A stretch of 64,000 bases of DNA from Anthoceros angustus (Eukaryota > Streptophyta > Anthocerotopsida > Anthocerotales > Anthocerotaceae), in the NCBI GenBank assembly GCA_010909165.1, contig MU008169.1:2046001-2110000 (forward strand), written 5' to 3'. The notes beneath the pieces were generated by a model. The model saw only the letters and a list, made by a program, of their open reading frames with translations, was not told the DNA's origin and searched no databases. How positions within the stretch are numbered: the stretch's first letter is position 1; each line of letters opens with the position of its first letter. A program made the translations under genes and the position numbers. Shown here piece after piece: positions 33,521 through 47,200 of this stretch.

Positions 33521-36500
33521 TCGCTGTACAGGCCTTGCGTATTGCATCAAGCGCCTAGCTCCTACAGAGAGCCCTGGATCTGGGAAGCTCCAAGTCTGAG
33601 ACAGCCAAGCTCCTCATCTCGCTTGTCCCACATTCGGCAGTAAACATCCTCTGCTAGGTTTTTGCCTAGTCCAGCTGGCCCTGAAAACCATCAACTGTCG
33701 GGAAGCAAGCGAGAGCCGGTGCAAGTTACCGCTCCTCGGCAAGCAAGCTCCACGTTCCCTTCCCTAGTACAGCACTCGAGGCTGTTCACCATCCAAACCC
33801 TCACACAGGTCCCTGCCAACAGCACACCGAGCATGCCGAGCTAACGGGTCACACAAACATTGGCTCCTTCACAGCTACGCTCAAAAGCTCCTCCGGAACC
33901 TCCAAACACCTTAGCTCCGACACCACCGAGGATCCCTCAAGGTCTAAAAGCAGCTGCCCGTAAGCACCCCTGGCCCCCCGGCTACAGTCCGCAAAATAGT
34001 ACAATGTCAAGAACCCCGGCCGCGACACCCGGTCCCCCGGCACAAGACAGATTCCGCAAGACCGGCAAGCTGCGGGATGCAAAAAAAGGAGCTCACGCTA
34101 CTCACATTCGACGTGACCTACGCATGCCGTTGCAACGATCCGAAACCCTGGTGAGCCAGGGCAGCTCAGCTGCTTCCTTCCCCTAGGGCCGGGGCGAGCT
34201 TCCTTCCCCGCACACATATTCCTTCATCCACACATACACAACCTCCCTCTCCCCGCCTCCCACGGCAGCGAGAACCTGATCCAACCTCCCTGCTTCAGCA
34301 CCGCGTCCTCTAAGCTTTCATCCGACGGTCCCCCGGGCTGGCTGCTTGAGCAGAAAGCGCGTAAAACGAAAGCAAATGCGCTGCCGCATACCACATCCGG
34401 CAGCGGCAGCAGCAGCGGCAGCAGCAATTCACCACAACGACGTGATCCGGCCCCGGCTCCGGCTCCTGCCTCTGCTCCGGCACCTGCTCCAATTGCTCCC
34501 AGCTCCAGAAACAATGCGAATTCCGTTCCAGCCCCGCACCCCGGGCAATTGCCATGCATTCACCGCATTGCCGCTGCGGATCGGAGCGATCCCTCCTGGC
34601 CCCGGGGAATCCTCAATCCCTGCTCCCGCAGGCCTTCCTCTCGCGCTTCCCTCCGGACTCGCCCTCCTTCCTCGCGCTCTCGCACCGACAGGAGCTGCGG
34701 CCCGCGGCAGCGGCGGCGTCGGCAGGCGGCGGGCAGAAGGGCGGAGACGAGGCAGCGAGGGGGCAGCAGCAACAGCGGCAGCCGCACCTGCAGGCAGAGG
34801 CAGAGGCAGAGGCGGACGCAGGCCAGGCCAGGCTCATCAGGTAGGCCAGAGAGGAGGCGTCAGACGGAAAGAGAGAGGAAGGAAGGAGAAGCAACAGTAC
34901 AGCTGCTATGCAGCAAACTCTACCCAGACTTGCATGGAGAGCCCGGGCGAAGCCGGGCCCGGGCCTGGCATGCGCGGAACGGGACCAGGCACGCGCCCGG
35001 TGTAGGGGCCATAAACCTAACGGACAGCCCATGGCTTCGTCTGTTTCTGTTGCGGATTTGCGGTACGGGCCACGGCAGGGCAGGGCAGGCCAGGACCCGA
35101 CGCAATCGCAATGTCTCGGGAGCAGGCCCTGTGTAAAAAAACAGGTGATGTGTATGTACTAGCTAGCTATTGTATGCGAGGAGATAGTCAATCAATGTGG
35201 CACGAATCCTGGTGCGGTTTCGGGGACGGGTTCGGGGCCCGTTCCGTTCCGCACGTTCCACGACGGGGAGATGCCGTTTCGAAACGGCCATTCTGGCAGC
35301 GGCAATTGATGGCGCGGGAGTGGCATCTGCCATGGCCGCCTGCGCGGGCGCCATCATGCTACGCAGCACCAGTCTGCCAAGCGGCACACATGCCTCGTGT
35401 CGCATTCCTTCTTCCTCCTCTGTCTGCTAGCCTTACTGCGGCTTGCGAGTGCGGCGTTGCGGGGTTAATCGGATGAGCAGATCCTCTCCCGCTCGCTTCC
35501 AGGATCGACATGCGGCGGAGCTTCATCTTTGCAACCCTATCTACACGTTTTGGTAATTCAAGACGGGGCTAAATCAAGCGCTAAGCTCCCGCCATCGCCG
35601 ACCAATCAGGAGCCGCCCTTGCCAGCTTTTCATGTATGTGGTATCCAAACTTTGGATGTGCAGCTGGCTGGCCTGTGAAACTAGCTGCCGTCTTTACGAT
35701 CATCTCCTTCTTTGGCTCCTGTTGCGGCTGTATTCGTCAGATCACAGCTCCTGCTTTGGCTCCTTCTGCATTGCTTCTTCGATTGCACGATGCCAATCGA
35801 TTAGGTAGTACATTATACATGTGTCTGTATGTGCGATATGCATGATGTGCATGTACATACAAGACATCTCCTTGTTTGTCTATTGGTTTGTTTGTTCGTT
35901 CGTTTGTACCTAACCGCACGCTTGTGGTGAGCCGAAGGCGCACACCAGACGCTAACCCTGACAAAGGCTTTCTATGCACAAAAAGATGTACACATATACG
36001 ATCCACTTTTTCAAGATCCTAACCAGCGTCCCTGCCAGCCTGCTTTGGAAACAGCATCGAGATCGCACACGGCGGCAGGACAGACACACAGACAGAAGGC
36101 GGAGAAGGTTCAGGAACCGGAAAGCGGTGGCAGCCGTTTGACACAAATCTGCTACGGTTTCAGATGAAGCAGGCACGCGCATAGAGAAAAAATCTGACCA
36201 CACCGGCTCAAGCTAGAATACAAGTGGAGCCAGGCTGTGGGCGTTTCGCTCGGGAGACTGATTTTGTGTTCGGTGTGTTGGTGGAGCCACTTATGCCTCC
36301 GAAGTCCAAACCCCTGTAAAGAAGTCCTGTTGGCAGTGCGTCGTACGTGGTAGGGAGAAGCGTGCCTTTGATCTACGCGCCAACGTCATCCTGACCTCCA
36401 AGATCTCAGTTCCCACTTCTGAGATCGTTCCCGGATTTCCCCTACCAGGATTTGACGATCATTTACTGGAGAGAGTTCCCGCTTTCTGCCGCGAGGATTA

Positions 36501-36633
36501 AGCCCCGGGCCACGTCGCGATTTGATTGGTCTCTCGCCATGTGCACGACATGTGCACCATCAAGTACTCCACTTCAAACTCAACAGAGCAGGTGGGCAAG
36601 TGCTACTTCAGATGCTGGACGGCCCCGCACCTG
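33521..36633. other. Intergenic region upstream of the PRAF gene
   Basis: No gene supported. It includes the PRAF promoter and probably 5' UTR. At 34.3-35.0 kb lies a GC-rich, low-complexity block with GCA/GCG trinucleotide runs (about 34388-34423), where several frames stay open on both strands. These Ala/Gly/Arg/Ser-rich frames look compositional, not coding. The rest to 36.6 kb is unremarkable and includes the 3' flank of the GATA gene. Confidence 0.55.
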
Positions 36634-38467
36634 TTACAGAGCCTTGGCCTGCATCAAAAACCGACAACCACCTAAGCCACTCCGGCTAACGTACAGCAAT
36701 AAGACAACTTGAATGGACACGCGGAATAGACACTCACCGACGCGCTTGGCTCCCGTTGCAGACTATTTTGTAGAGCGGCAATCTGTTGCTGCTGCTGGTG
36801 GATGATTATCTGAAGCCCACTAGCTTCCGTCAGAGACTATTCATACAACAGAAACATTGGTCAATCTAATCAAGACGCTTCACAGGTCCATGTATGCACC
36901 TGCTGCTGTTGGACAACCTGAGGAGGCTGCGATGCCCCAGATCCTGTCGCGGACTTGGAAAGGTCCCGTAAGACTCCCTGTAAGAGGAAAAAGCAAGTTG
37001 AGCTCAAATTGTGAAGGGAGACCAAAGCATTACGAAACAGCATTGAGAAGCCTGCGACGAGACTAGTTTGCACCTTGGAGAGATGCACATCTAGATGCAC
37101 ACCGAGCCAGGCTATGCTTTGGACAAGCGAGGACAAGAAAGACGAAGTGAGGGACCACTTACTTTAGTGGCCCACATCAACCCACAAGCATTGCAAAGGG
37201 TCCTAGGGCCTGCTGGACCACGTCGCATCATTGGAGTCGACTGTTCACCTATGCCGCAATGGACGCAACTGCACCATGGTTGGAGAGATGCAATTTTGTT
37301 AATTGCGCAAAGCAGCAAGTTCTGAGCAAAAGCGGATGATACCACTCAGAAGGGTAAATTCAGACACACCACAGTCAGCCACACAAATTCCTTCAAGATC
37401 CATACATGACTTCTTGTTGAGCACCTCCAGCAACAAGTGAGGGCAATTCAGACGAATCCCAATTCGATACATTCCTGGCCTCATCCCCACTGTTCCTTGA
37501 CGATGCAAACTGGCCCTTCTTTCGTTGCATTCTGCACACGGGGAACCACAAACAATTAACCCTACAGCCCAAGGCTCCGGAGCTCTACAGAAGGCTAGCA
37601 CAATTTTCACATCAAGATAACACAGCACAGAGCAACATTGCTATAATACCTTTGGGCAACCTCCTTCCTAACGCTGTACCGAATTTTCTTATCATAACAG
37701 CGCTCCTTGCGCTTTTCTCGAAACCTGTTCAAGGATGCCAGTCTTTGAGGCATGTTCATACGAGCCGGAAGCTCAGCCAACCCCTGATAACACCACCAAC
37801 TTCAGCTGTCCCATTCAGTACGCAGCCCTTCACACACCACTCATCCAAATTCACACCACCATCAAAACGAAATCCAAGAGGCACCTTATGGTGATGCCCT
37901 GCCGACATGGTAACACCAGACATTCCAGGCGGTATCTCTCGCCCCCCTAACAGCAGCAGCACTGCTTGAACCTGCACCCGCCACTCCCCTCAGGTCAGTA
38001 CACACGTTACCACACAACCACAAACCACCAAACACACGCAGTCCTAAACACATCACCTTCTCAGGCGGCACGGTATCAAACACATACACCTCCCCCTGAT
38101 ACGACAGCGTCAGCTGCGTCGTCCCCTGCACTCTGACAGCCAGCGGCGTCGGAGGCTCCCCCAGATTGGGATCAGAATGCATATCTGCCTCATCCAGCCC
38201 CTCCCCGTCCCCGGGATCATCGTCCTGGTCATCGTCCGCCATGCCGTCATCATCCTCATGCTCATGCTGGTGCCCGTGCCCCGCCAGATGCTGGTGCTCC
38301 CCCGAGATGTGGTCATGCGAAACAACCTGAGGATCGTCCTCGACCGGCTGCTCGTCCTCATGCCCCTCGTGCTCCCGCCCCAGGTGCCCTTGCCCCATCC
38401 GAGCCGACACATAGCTGTGGTGGCCATGCAGCCCCTGCCCCTGATCCATGCGCTTCCCGTCCGCCAT
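36634..38467 (-). CDS. TIFY-CCT-GATA transcription factor (ZML type)
   Basis: Eight exons join in phase: 38467-38057, 37971-37885, 37783-37650, 37531-37406, 37268-37163, 36977-36900, 36836-36738, 36648-36634; about 351 residues. Domains in order: a His/Asp/Glu-rich N-terminus (~1-105); TIFY motif ~115-145 ([15 protein letters not shown], with TLSYQG) ending in [14 protein letters not shown] ~176-222 ([33 protein letters not shown]); GATA finger ~253-290 (CVHC, 20 residues, CNAC, followed by [15 protein letters not shown]). The C-terminus is Gln-rich. This order is specific to plant GATA24/25/28 (ZML/ZIM) nuclear proteins; the 20-residue finger loop is typical. The last exon adds only four codons and is less certain. 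Confidence 0.94.
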
Positions 38468-39340
38468 GCTCCTGCTCCCCCGCTACCCTAATCCACCAAC
38501 TTCACCACCCCTCCCGCCACGCCATTCCCACTCCCGCTTCCATTCCTTTCCCGCCAAGGCCATCCGCACCACATCAAGGCCGGCGCAGGGACTGAGCCCC
38601 TGCATCACGCCAAGCTCCTCCCCTGGCTCCTGCTGCTGCTGCTGCTCCCGTTCCCGCCACTCCTGCAGCCCATTTCACCGTGGATCGCAGCGCTGCACAC
38701 TGGGCCGGTGCCTGGCTGCCGCCTCAACATCCCGGACGCCTTTCCCGCTCATCGGCAGCCCGGGAGGCTGCGCAGGCAAGCCACGCCAATCCGGGACTGA
38801 ATTCACCGATTCCGCTCAGCCTGCGAGTGCCTTGAGGAAAAATCCTGGACCTGATTACCGGCTCGTGTTGCCGGGTGTTTGATGCCAGTAATGAAAAGGG
38901 CTCGCGGATGCTTCCACTCTGCGCTCAGCTGCCATCCACAGTCGCTGCCACATTACGGTAATCGACATCTATCTGGAACGCGAGCGCAAGTTTCCGCAGA
39001 GTGTGCTGCTGGCTTCGGTTCTTGCCACTCTTTGGTTAGGTTAGAGCTCTCGGTTTTATACATTTCTGGTTTGCTACATACATGTGCATGCATCTCGTTT
39101 CCTCAAGAATTCAGTCCTCAACCACATAGAAAGGTCTATGATATGAATGGCCATCATGTGGATTCAGCTCTTTTATCAATTTGCGACACCGGAGGGAGCG
39201 TGGGGAGCATTTTGCGAACGGAGCATGCGTAAATTTTCTGCAGCCATTTTGGTAAAAATTAAACATAAAAGCAATCTCAGCCTTGACCATGGAATGGATA
39301 TCTCCACAATTCACTACCTTGACATAAATACTAATAAAAT
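38468..39340. other. Upstream flank of GATA gene and edge of the megasatellite
   Basis: GC-rich presumed 5' UTR and promoter of the GATA gene, with a short CTG run near 38626-38646, then an AT-richer stretch. From about 39120 to 39340 there is sequence not repeated later in the window. The tandem array starts at about 39340. Confidence 0.55.
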
Positions 39341-39354
39341 AATGGATCAGTATA

Positions 39355-42300
39355 GGATGAGGTGTTTGTTTTTGGTAGTTTGAAAACTTTGTAAGAACTT
39401 CACTATTAAGCAACTTGGGGGATCAATACCGAGATGGGGTGTTGATTTTTAGTGGTTTGAAAAATTTGTAAATCATCCCGGTATCTAGGTTTAAAGTATG
39501 GAATATTGGTTTTGAAAATCATTTGTTGGTTGGCGTTATGTTCATACATTCGCTTTGTATACACATTTAAAACCTTTTCGGCCTTACTCTATGTGCCCCG
39601 ACCCTACCTACGACTTGCAGCTAGACCTTTTTTATTGGTGCGCCAAATGTCCGGCTAATCCGAGTTTGATGCGTGTATAGATGCATGCACCTTGGTTTCT
39701 AGATGAGCTACATTTTCCAAAATTTGACATGTGTAATGGTGGTTTCTGATGGCCAACCTTTTGAATACGACAATGTTTCACAATGTTTTACAGAGAAGTA
39801 AGAAAATAAAGATAATAGATGATCCGCCTTGAATGAATGCGTGTCGGATGTTGTCGAACACAAGCGAGAGCATATGCCCGCCACTACGAGCCCTAGTGAG
39901 AGCCGGTAGTATGTGAAGAAAGAGAGTTGGTCGCCTAGTGAGGATTTTGACCAAATGGTGACTCGATTTTAGTGAGGCTATGAAGGAGGACTGTCTATAC
40001 CCATGGCGCCCACCCACTGGTGTAGCTAGGTGTTCGAGACGAACCATAGCCGAGCTTCGCCAAGAGATTTTGAATTTAAGATCTAACTTGCACCATGTGC
40101 CGGCCGTGGGTGGACTAGTAAGGTTGAAAGCAGTGCGGACAAGGAGAAATGTAAGCCCAAGAGTTCGGTCAAGAAGCGTTGAGAAGGCATGACCATCCTT
40201 TAAGACCTTGCGATTCTGCCAAGGGCCTAGAGCAAAGAACTCTAAGTGTGGCTTGTCTCGGCATGGAGGGGCAGCCGACGTGTGCTGGCGTGATTTCTCG
40301 GGATCTTTGGGGTTTGAAAAGAACATTGATGTGAGTTTGCAGCGCGGCAAGTGTGCATGTGCAACTGAACGAAAGTGTTTGCTGCACAAGTATCGGCGCA
40401 ATCCTCTCCAAACCCGTGCACTGACTCTTTGAGTATAAGTCGCCAACGTCCGTGCACTCCCGCTCTTTGGAGCATGAGTGCGCCATCATCCGGCGTATCT
40501 TCTTTTGTATCCGGCAAGTGTATGGGTCTAGTTCTCTTAATCCACTTTAATTGGCAAAATTTGGCGTGTTTCTTCAAGCCAAAAAGGGTTTTGAGACAAA
40601 CCCTTCCGGAGAGACACAAAGCAAAGTGCTCATGTCACAAAGCAATACGGTAGAACGACTCCAAAGCATGCACCACCACGAATAACAAGTCCCATGTGAT
40701 AATCCGGCTGGTCTCGCCATATGCTTGTCCACGCAAGGCGATGCGGCATTGTTTTAGGGTTGCTCCCATACTGTCCCGTCGCCTTGTGAAACCCGTGAGG
40801 AGTCGGACTAGCACAAGGAGCATTTAAGTTCCGGACCCCAAGCTTCCACAAGGCTATTCACACCGGTACGTTGATCGATTACAAGTTCAAAGGTAGGGGA
40901 TGTCATGCTCAAACGCACAAGAGTTGACGCTCACGCATCCACCAACCTCAAGCTTGTCGAGAAAAGCATACAACAATGTAACGCTAGCTAGGGCGGAGTG
41001 GTGTAGCACCGCCACTTGACCACGTGGCCATCGGTGACGAAGGTCCCGAAAGGAGAGAAGACCCGCGCATCTGCGATAACATGTCCCTTGCACGCCTCAA
41101 GGACATTTAAAGAGGAAGGTTCCCTACTAGTATACAAACGAACATGAACGAACATGTAGCCCCCAAGGCCTTCACAGAGATATATTGCCACACATAAATA
41201 CAAGACAACGGATGAGGAATGTGAAAGAGATGAAGAAAATTGAATCGAAAATGCTTGAAAATTAAGAATAGAAAAATGCTTGAATAGAAAATTAAGAATA
41301 GGAAATGCTTTGATAGAGAAAATTAAGAACATCACATCTTTTACACTAGGTGGTCTTGCGTTTAAGTTTTTATGGGCAATTTTCTTAAAAGACAGTTATT
41401 TACATCGAGATGCTATCATAACATAAAGTTCTATGATATGAATGCCGCATCAACTTTTTTCGCCCACTCTCCAACAATCTTGCGATTCATCTAACTCTTA
41501 TTCCTCTAAGTCATACATCCGGTCAAGGGAACTATGTTGGCATGTTATAACTTTGGCACGTCATACATTTGCTCTTCACATGATACAAATTATAGACACA
41601 ACGGCTAGTAGTCGAGCAAGTGCACAAATTTGATTGTATTATGTGCATTGACCCGCCACATTTGCATCAACACATTCCTCATTGTCCTCTACGTAGTGTG
41701 TGCTTCTTGCAGCACCAAATTATGCTTAAGGAGTGAGGCGCTCAGACATAATAATATATGAGATGGTAGTTGACCAAGTCTCGGACATGTTGTGTCCATC
41801 ATAGCTTGGGATTTCGTGGGCTTCGCTCAACTTATAATCGATGCTAGTGGGCTTGGAAAGATTGGTGTTATTATCCCATCTCCTAACCCTAAAAGAAGAT
41901 TGAGAATCGTCATGAGCACATGAGCCATATGAGTGGATGAAAAGCTCAAGACACCTAGAATGAAGTTTGACAAAGCGAATCAAGTAGCACAACGGAGAAA
42001 CCACTCAAGGTTATTTAAGGTTGAGCTATTGGCCCGACGATGTAGTACTTACTCTAGAACAAATCCAAGACTTGCATAGAGAAATTACTATAGGCTCGCC
42101 ACCATCGAGATCAATTTTCTTAAAGCATGATTAATATATATGTTTTCCACCCAAAACAATAAGATTGTGGATTCTCTTTTAGGAATTTGGTTTTCGATTG
42201 CATAGCTGGAGTTCCAACCACACACCCGTCAGCCTTTGGCGGATCAAATGCTCCTTCAATACCCGGCCAGCCAATGATCCACCGGATGCTCGAGCGTCTA

Positions 42301-44231
42301 AGTGATGCGTGCACATCCGTTCAATTGTGTTGTTCAACGCATGTTTGTAGGTGTTCTTTTGCTAGTGAAGATGGGTTACTCATCGCTTGATCCGCATAAA
42401 AAACATTTTGGAAGACTTGGTTATTCATTGACTAGCACAAAAACCACAATGAAACGGAAAAACTATAAATAAATAGCTTGATATAAATACCAAGGATAAT
42501 AATTTTTATTTTTATTAAAACTTAAAAGCAGAATGTCAAAATATCTTTAAGAACAAGAAAAGAAACCGGATATCACCATCTTTTAGTGAACAATCATATT
42601 TGATGATGATCGAGAGTTATCATGAGCTTTGATACGTTATCGCGATAGATTGCCTTGGAGGCCTATATATGGGGTCAAGTTGCAATCTTGCAATCTTGAA
42701 CAAAATTGTGCTTGCCTTGTTGTGGGTTTTACATCTCCGTGTCTCACTACATCTTGGGTTGTTAGGCTTTCCGCTACCATGGCTCTTGTGAAAATGTCCA
42801 TCATGTTGAAGACGATTTTGCTCATGATGATCTTTCTCTTGGCTTTGGAGGGCCACGGCAATGTTTGGAGGTGCTACTACCAAGGACTTGCACGTGGACT
42901 ATGAGTTCGCTCGATGCGAATGTGGTGGCTATGTGCTGGATCCGATCAAATATTTCCACCTTATCCAACCGCCGTTGTTGTTCATATTTGCGGTGGTTGG
43001 GACCCAGTGCATGTGCCAAGTTATGACAACACATCAGGACCGCAACGGATGTATGATTACATCCCGGTTGCAATTTTAAGCTCAACATTGTTGAAGACGA
43101 GTGGACGGAAAAAGTTGACACGAGCACTCTTGCCATGGAGCTTTTATGTTGAGGTGCACTTTTGGTCCTAATAGTTGGATCTGTTGGATAGATGTTCAAT
43201 GCGTAGTTCTAAGTGATTTGGTTGTATGTAGCGGATGTAGCTTGTTGGGTAGAGGAAGGAAAAAGAGTTGACGTGGGTATTCTTGCCATGGAACTTTGAT
43301 GTTGGGATCTACTTTTAAAGTAGTAGGGAGTTCTCATCCGATTATAAATGAAAATGTTTTCATTTAAAGGTTTTAAATGGTCGTGATCTCTTTGTTGATT
43401 CTAATCCCGTATGGAGCTGCCAGTGTCTCTCCGGAAAGGGGTTATTCGCCATTAAAGGGTTTGGGTTTCTAAAGGCCAAAATGACCTTCAAAACGGGCCA
43501 AAACGCATCATCTTCGTAAAACCACTCTTTAGAGATGTACAAAAGACATTGACCATGTTATTTTCTCGCGAACACTTACCGATGTGGTTTAAGCCAAGAA
43601 GGTTCGCAAATTTCATCTTCACAAGGAAGGATTTCAAGGATTTATATCGGTCTGGGAATTCTAAACACCTCTTTCGCAGTTTACAAGATTCTAGCAGTTG
43701 AATAAAGCAAACCAAACCAAACCAGTCCAACAAGCCAAAGTGCCTTAACGTCCAACAGAACCAACATGCAAAAGAAGCAACTCCCAAGCCCAAAACAAAA
43801 ACCGCTACCGACGTCCGGCGAATTGTGAGAGGACATCAAGCGGCTGATCGTGGCCATCTCGAGAGGGACAAACTAGGACTCTAGAAAACAGACCACACGC
43901 CTAGTGCAATGTAAGTACACACAGGATCTCCATTATTAGAGTGAAAACAGAGGAAGGAAATGGGGCAATGCGCGAGGTTGGCGCATTACGCGATCAAGCC
44001 GCGCGACGCGCGATTTCGGAGTCCCCAATCTTGCCGGGCATCAACGCGATGGAAGTGGTGTATTCGAGACCCCAATCTTGCCGGGTGTCCAGCGATGGAA
44101 GTGTTGGAGTGGATGCGGACGTCCGCGATTTGTATATGTATTATTTCTATCCGATAGAAGAATATGTGCTTTGGGGGTGTAGATAGACCGATTAACATAA
44201 GAACTCCAAAGTCCCGGGTTGGATCAAGATA
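39355..44231. repeat. Megasatellite unit 1 (full)
   Basis: First complete unit, 4,877 bases, and the most diverged at its left end (GGATGAGGTG instead of GGATGGGGTG). Confidence 0.9.
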
Positions 44232-47200
44232 GGATGGGGTGTTTGTTTTGGTAGTTTGAAAACTTTGTAAGAACTCCACCTGTCAAGCAACTTGGGGATC
44301 GGGATCAATCACGAGATGGGGTGTTGATTTTAGTGGTTTTGAAAAATTTGTAAATCATCCAGATCTAGGTTTAAAGTATGGAATATTGGTTTTGAAAATC
44401 ATTTGTTGGTTGACGTTATGTTCATACATTCGCTTTGTATACACATTTAAAACCTTTTCGGCCTTACTCTATGTGCCCCGACCCTACCTACGACTTGCGC
44501 TAGACCTTTTTATTGGTGCGCCAAATGTCCGGCTAATCCGAGTTTGATGCGTGTATAGATGCATGCGCCTTGGTTTCTAGATGAGCTACATTTTCCAAAA
44601 TTTGACATGTGTAATGGTGGTTTCGATGGCCAACCTTTTGAATACGACAATGTTTCACAATGTTTCTGAGAAGTAAGAAAATAAAGATAATAGATGATCC
44701 GCCTTGAATGAATGCGTGCCGGATGTTGTCGAACACAAGCGAAGAGAGCATATGCCCGCCACCACGAGCCCTAGTGAGCCAGTATGTGAAGAAAGAGAGT
44801 TGGTCGCCTAGCGAGGATTTTGACCAAATGGTCGACTCGATTTTAGTGAGGCTATGAAGGAGGACCCGTCTATACCCATGGACGCATGCACTGTGGTGTA
44901 GCTAGGTGTTCGAGACGAACCATAGCCGAGCCGCCAAGAGATTTTGAATTTAAGATCTAACTTGCACCATGTGCCGGCCGTGGGTGGACTAGTAAGGTTG
45001 AAAGCGACGGACAAGGAGAAATGTAAGCCCAAGAGTTCGGTCAAGAAGCGTTGAGGAGGCATGACCATCCTTTAAGACCTTGCCCGATTCTTGCCCGCGG
45101 GGCCTAGAGCAGCAACTCTAAGTGTGGCTTGTCTCTGGCATGGAGGGGCAGGTGTGTGGTGCGCGGGGATTTCGTGATGGGGTTTTGAAAAGAACATTGA
45201 TGTGAGTGTCGGTGCGCGGTGGCAAGTGTGCACAGGCAACTGGAACGAAAGTGTTTGCCTGCACAAGTATCGGCGCAATCCTCTCCAAACCCGTGCACTC
45301 TGACTCTTTGAGTATAAGTCGCCAACGTCCGTGCACTCCCGCTCTTTGAGCATGAGTCGCCATCCGGCGTATCTTCTTTTGTATCCGTTGGCAAGTGTAT
45401 GGGTCTAGTTCTCTTAATCCACTTTAATTGGCAAAATTTGACGTGTTTCTTCAAGCCAAAAGGGTTTTGAGACAAACCCCTTTCCGGAGAGACACAAAGC
45501 AAAGTGCTCATGTCACAAAGCAATACGGTAGAACGTGCTCCAAAGCATGCACCACGAATAACAAGTCCCATGTGATAATCCGCTGGTCCGCCATATGCTT
45601 GTCCACGCAAGGCGATGCGGCATTGTTTTAGGGTTGCTCCCATACCGTGTCCCAGACGCCTGGGCAAACCTGAGGAGTCGGACTAGCACAAGGAGCATTT
45701 AAGTTCCGGGACCCCAAGCTTCCACAAGGCTATTCACCGGTACGTTGATCGATTACAAGTTCAAAGGTAGGGGATGTCATGCTCAAACGCACAAGAGTTG
45801 ACGTTCACGCATCCACCAACCTCAAGCTTGTCGAAAAGCATACAACAATGTAACGCTAGCTAGGGCGGAGTGGTGTAGCACCGCCACTTGACCACGTGGC
45901 CATCGGTGACGAAGGTCCCGAAAGGAGAGAAGACTGCCACGATCTGGCGATAACATGTCCCTTGCCCGCCTCAAGGACATTTAAAGAGGGAAGGTTCCTA
46001 CTAGTATACAAACGAACATGAACGAACATGTAGCCCCAAGGCCTTCACAGAGATATATTGCCACACACATAAATACAAGACAACGGATGAGGAATGTGAC
46101 GAAGAGATGAAGAAAATTGAATCGAAAATGCTTGAAAATTAAGAATAGAAAAATGCTTGAATAGAGAAAATTAAGAATAGGAAATGCTTTGATAGAGAAA
46201 ATTAAGAACATCACATCTTTTACACTAGGTGGTCTTGCGTTTAAGTTTTTATGGGCAATTTTCTTAAAAGACAGTTATTTACATCGAGATGCTATCATAA
46301 CATAAAGTTCTATGATATGAATGCCGCATCAACTTTTTTTCCACTCTCCAACAATCTTGCGATTCATCTAACTCTTATTCCTCTAAGTCATACATCCGGT
46401 CAAGGGAACTATGTTGGCATGTTATAACTTTGGCACGCCATACATTTGCTCTTCACATGATACAAATTATAGACACAACGGCTAGTAGTCGAGCAAGTGC
46501 ACAAATTTGATTGTATTATGTGCATTGACCCGCCACATTTGCATCAACACATTCCTCATTGTCCTCTACGTAGTGTGTGCTTCTTGCAGCACCAAATTAT
46601 GCTTCAGGAGTGAGGCGCTCAGCACATAATAATATATGAGATGGTAGTTGACCAAGTCTCAGACATGTTGTGTGCGCATCTGTCATAGCTTGGGATTCCG
46701 TGGGCTTCGGCTCTGAACTTATAATCGATGCTAGTGGGCTTGGAAAGATTGGTGTTATTATCCCATCTCCTAACCCTAAAAGAAGATTGAGAATCGTCAT
46801 GAGCACATGAGCCATATGAGTGGATGAAAAGCTCAAGACACCTAGAATGAAGTTTGACAAAGCGAATCAAGTAGCACAACGGAGAAACCACCAAGGTTAT
46901 TTAAGGTTGAGCTATTGGCCCGACGTATGTAGTACTTACTCTAGAACAAATCCAAGACTTGCATAGAGAAATTACTATAGGCTCGCCACCATCGAGATCA
47001 ATTTTCTTAAAGCATGATTAATATATATGTTTTCCACCCAAAACAATAAGATTGTGGATTCTCTTTTAGGAATTTGGTTTTCGATTGCATAGCTGAGTTC
47101 CAACCTATACCACACCGTCGGCGACCTTTGGCGGATCAAATGCTCCTTCAATACCCGCCAGCCAATCGATCCACGGATGCTCGGCGTCTGAAAGTGATGC

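Noticed and set aside
34346-35136. Ala/Arg/Gly/Ser-rich open frames on both strands
   Set aside because: Low-complexity GC-rich sequence stays open by composition; no domain and no splice support. More likely PRAF upstream or 5' UTR.
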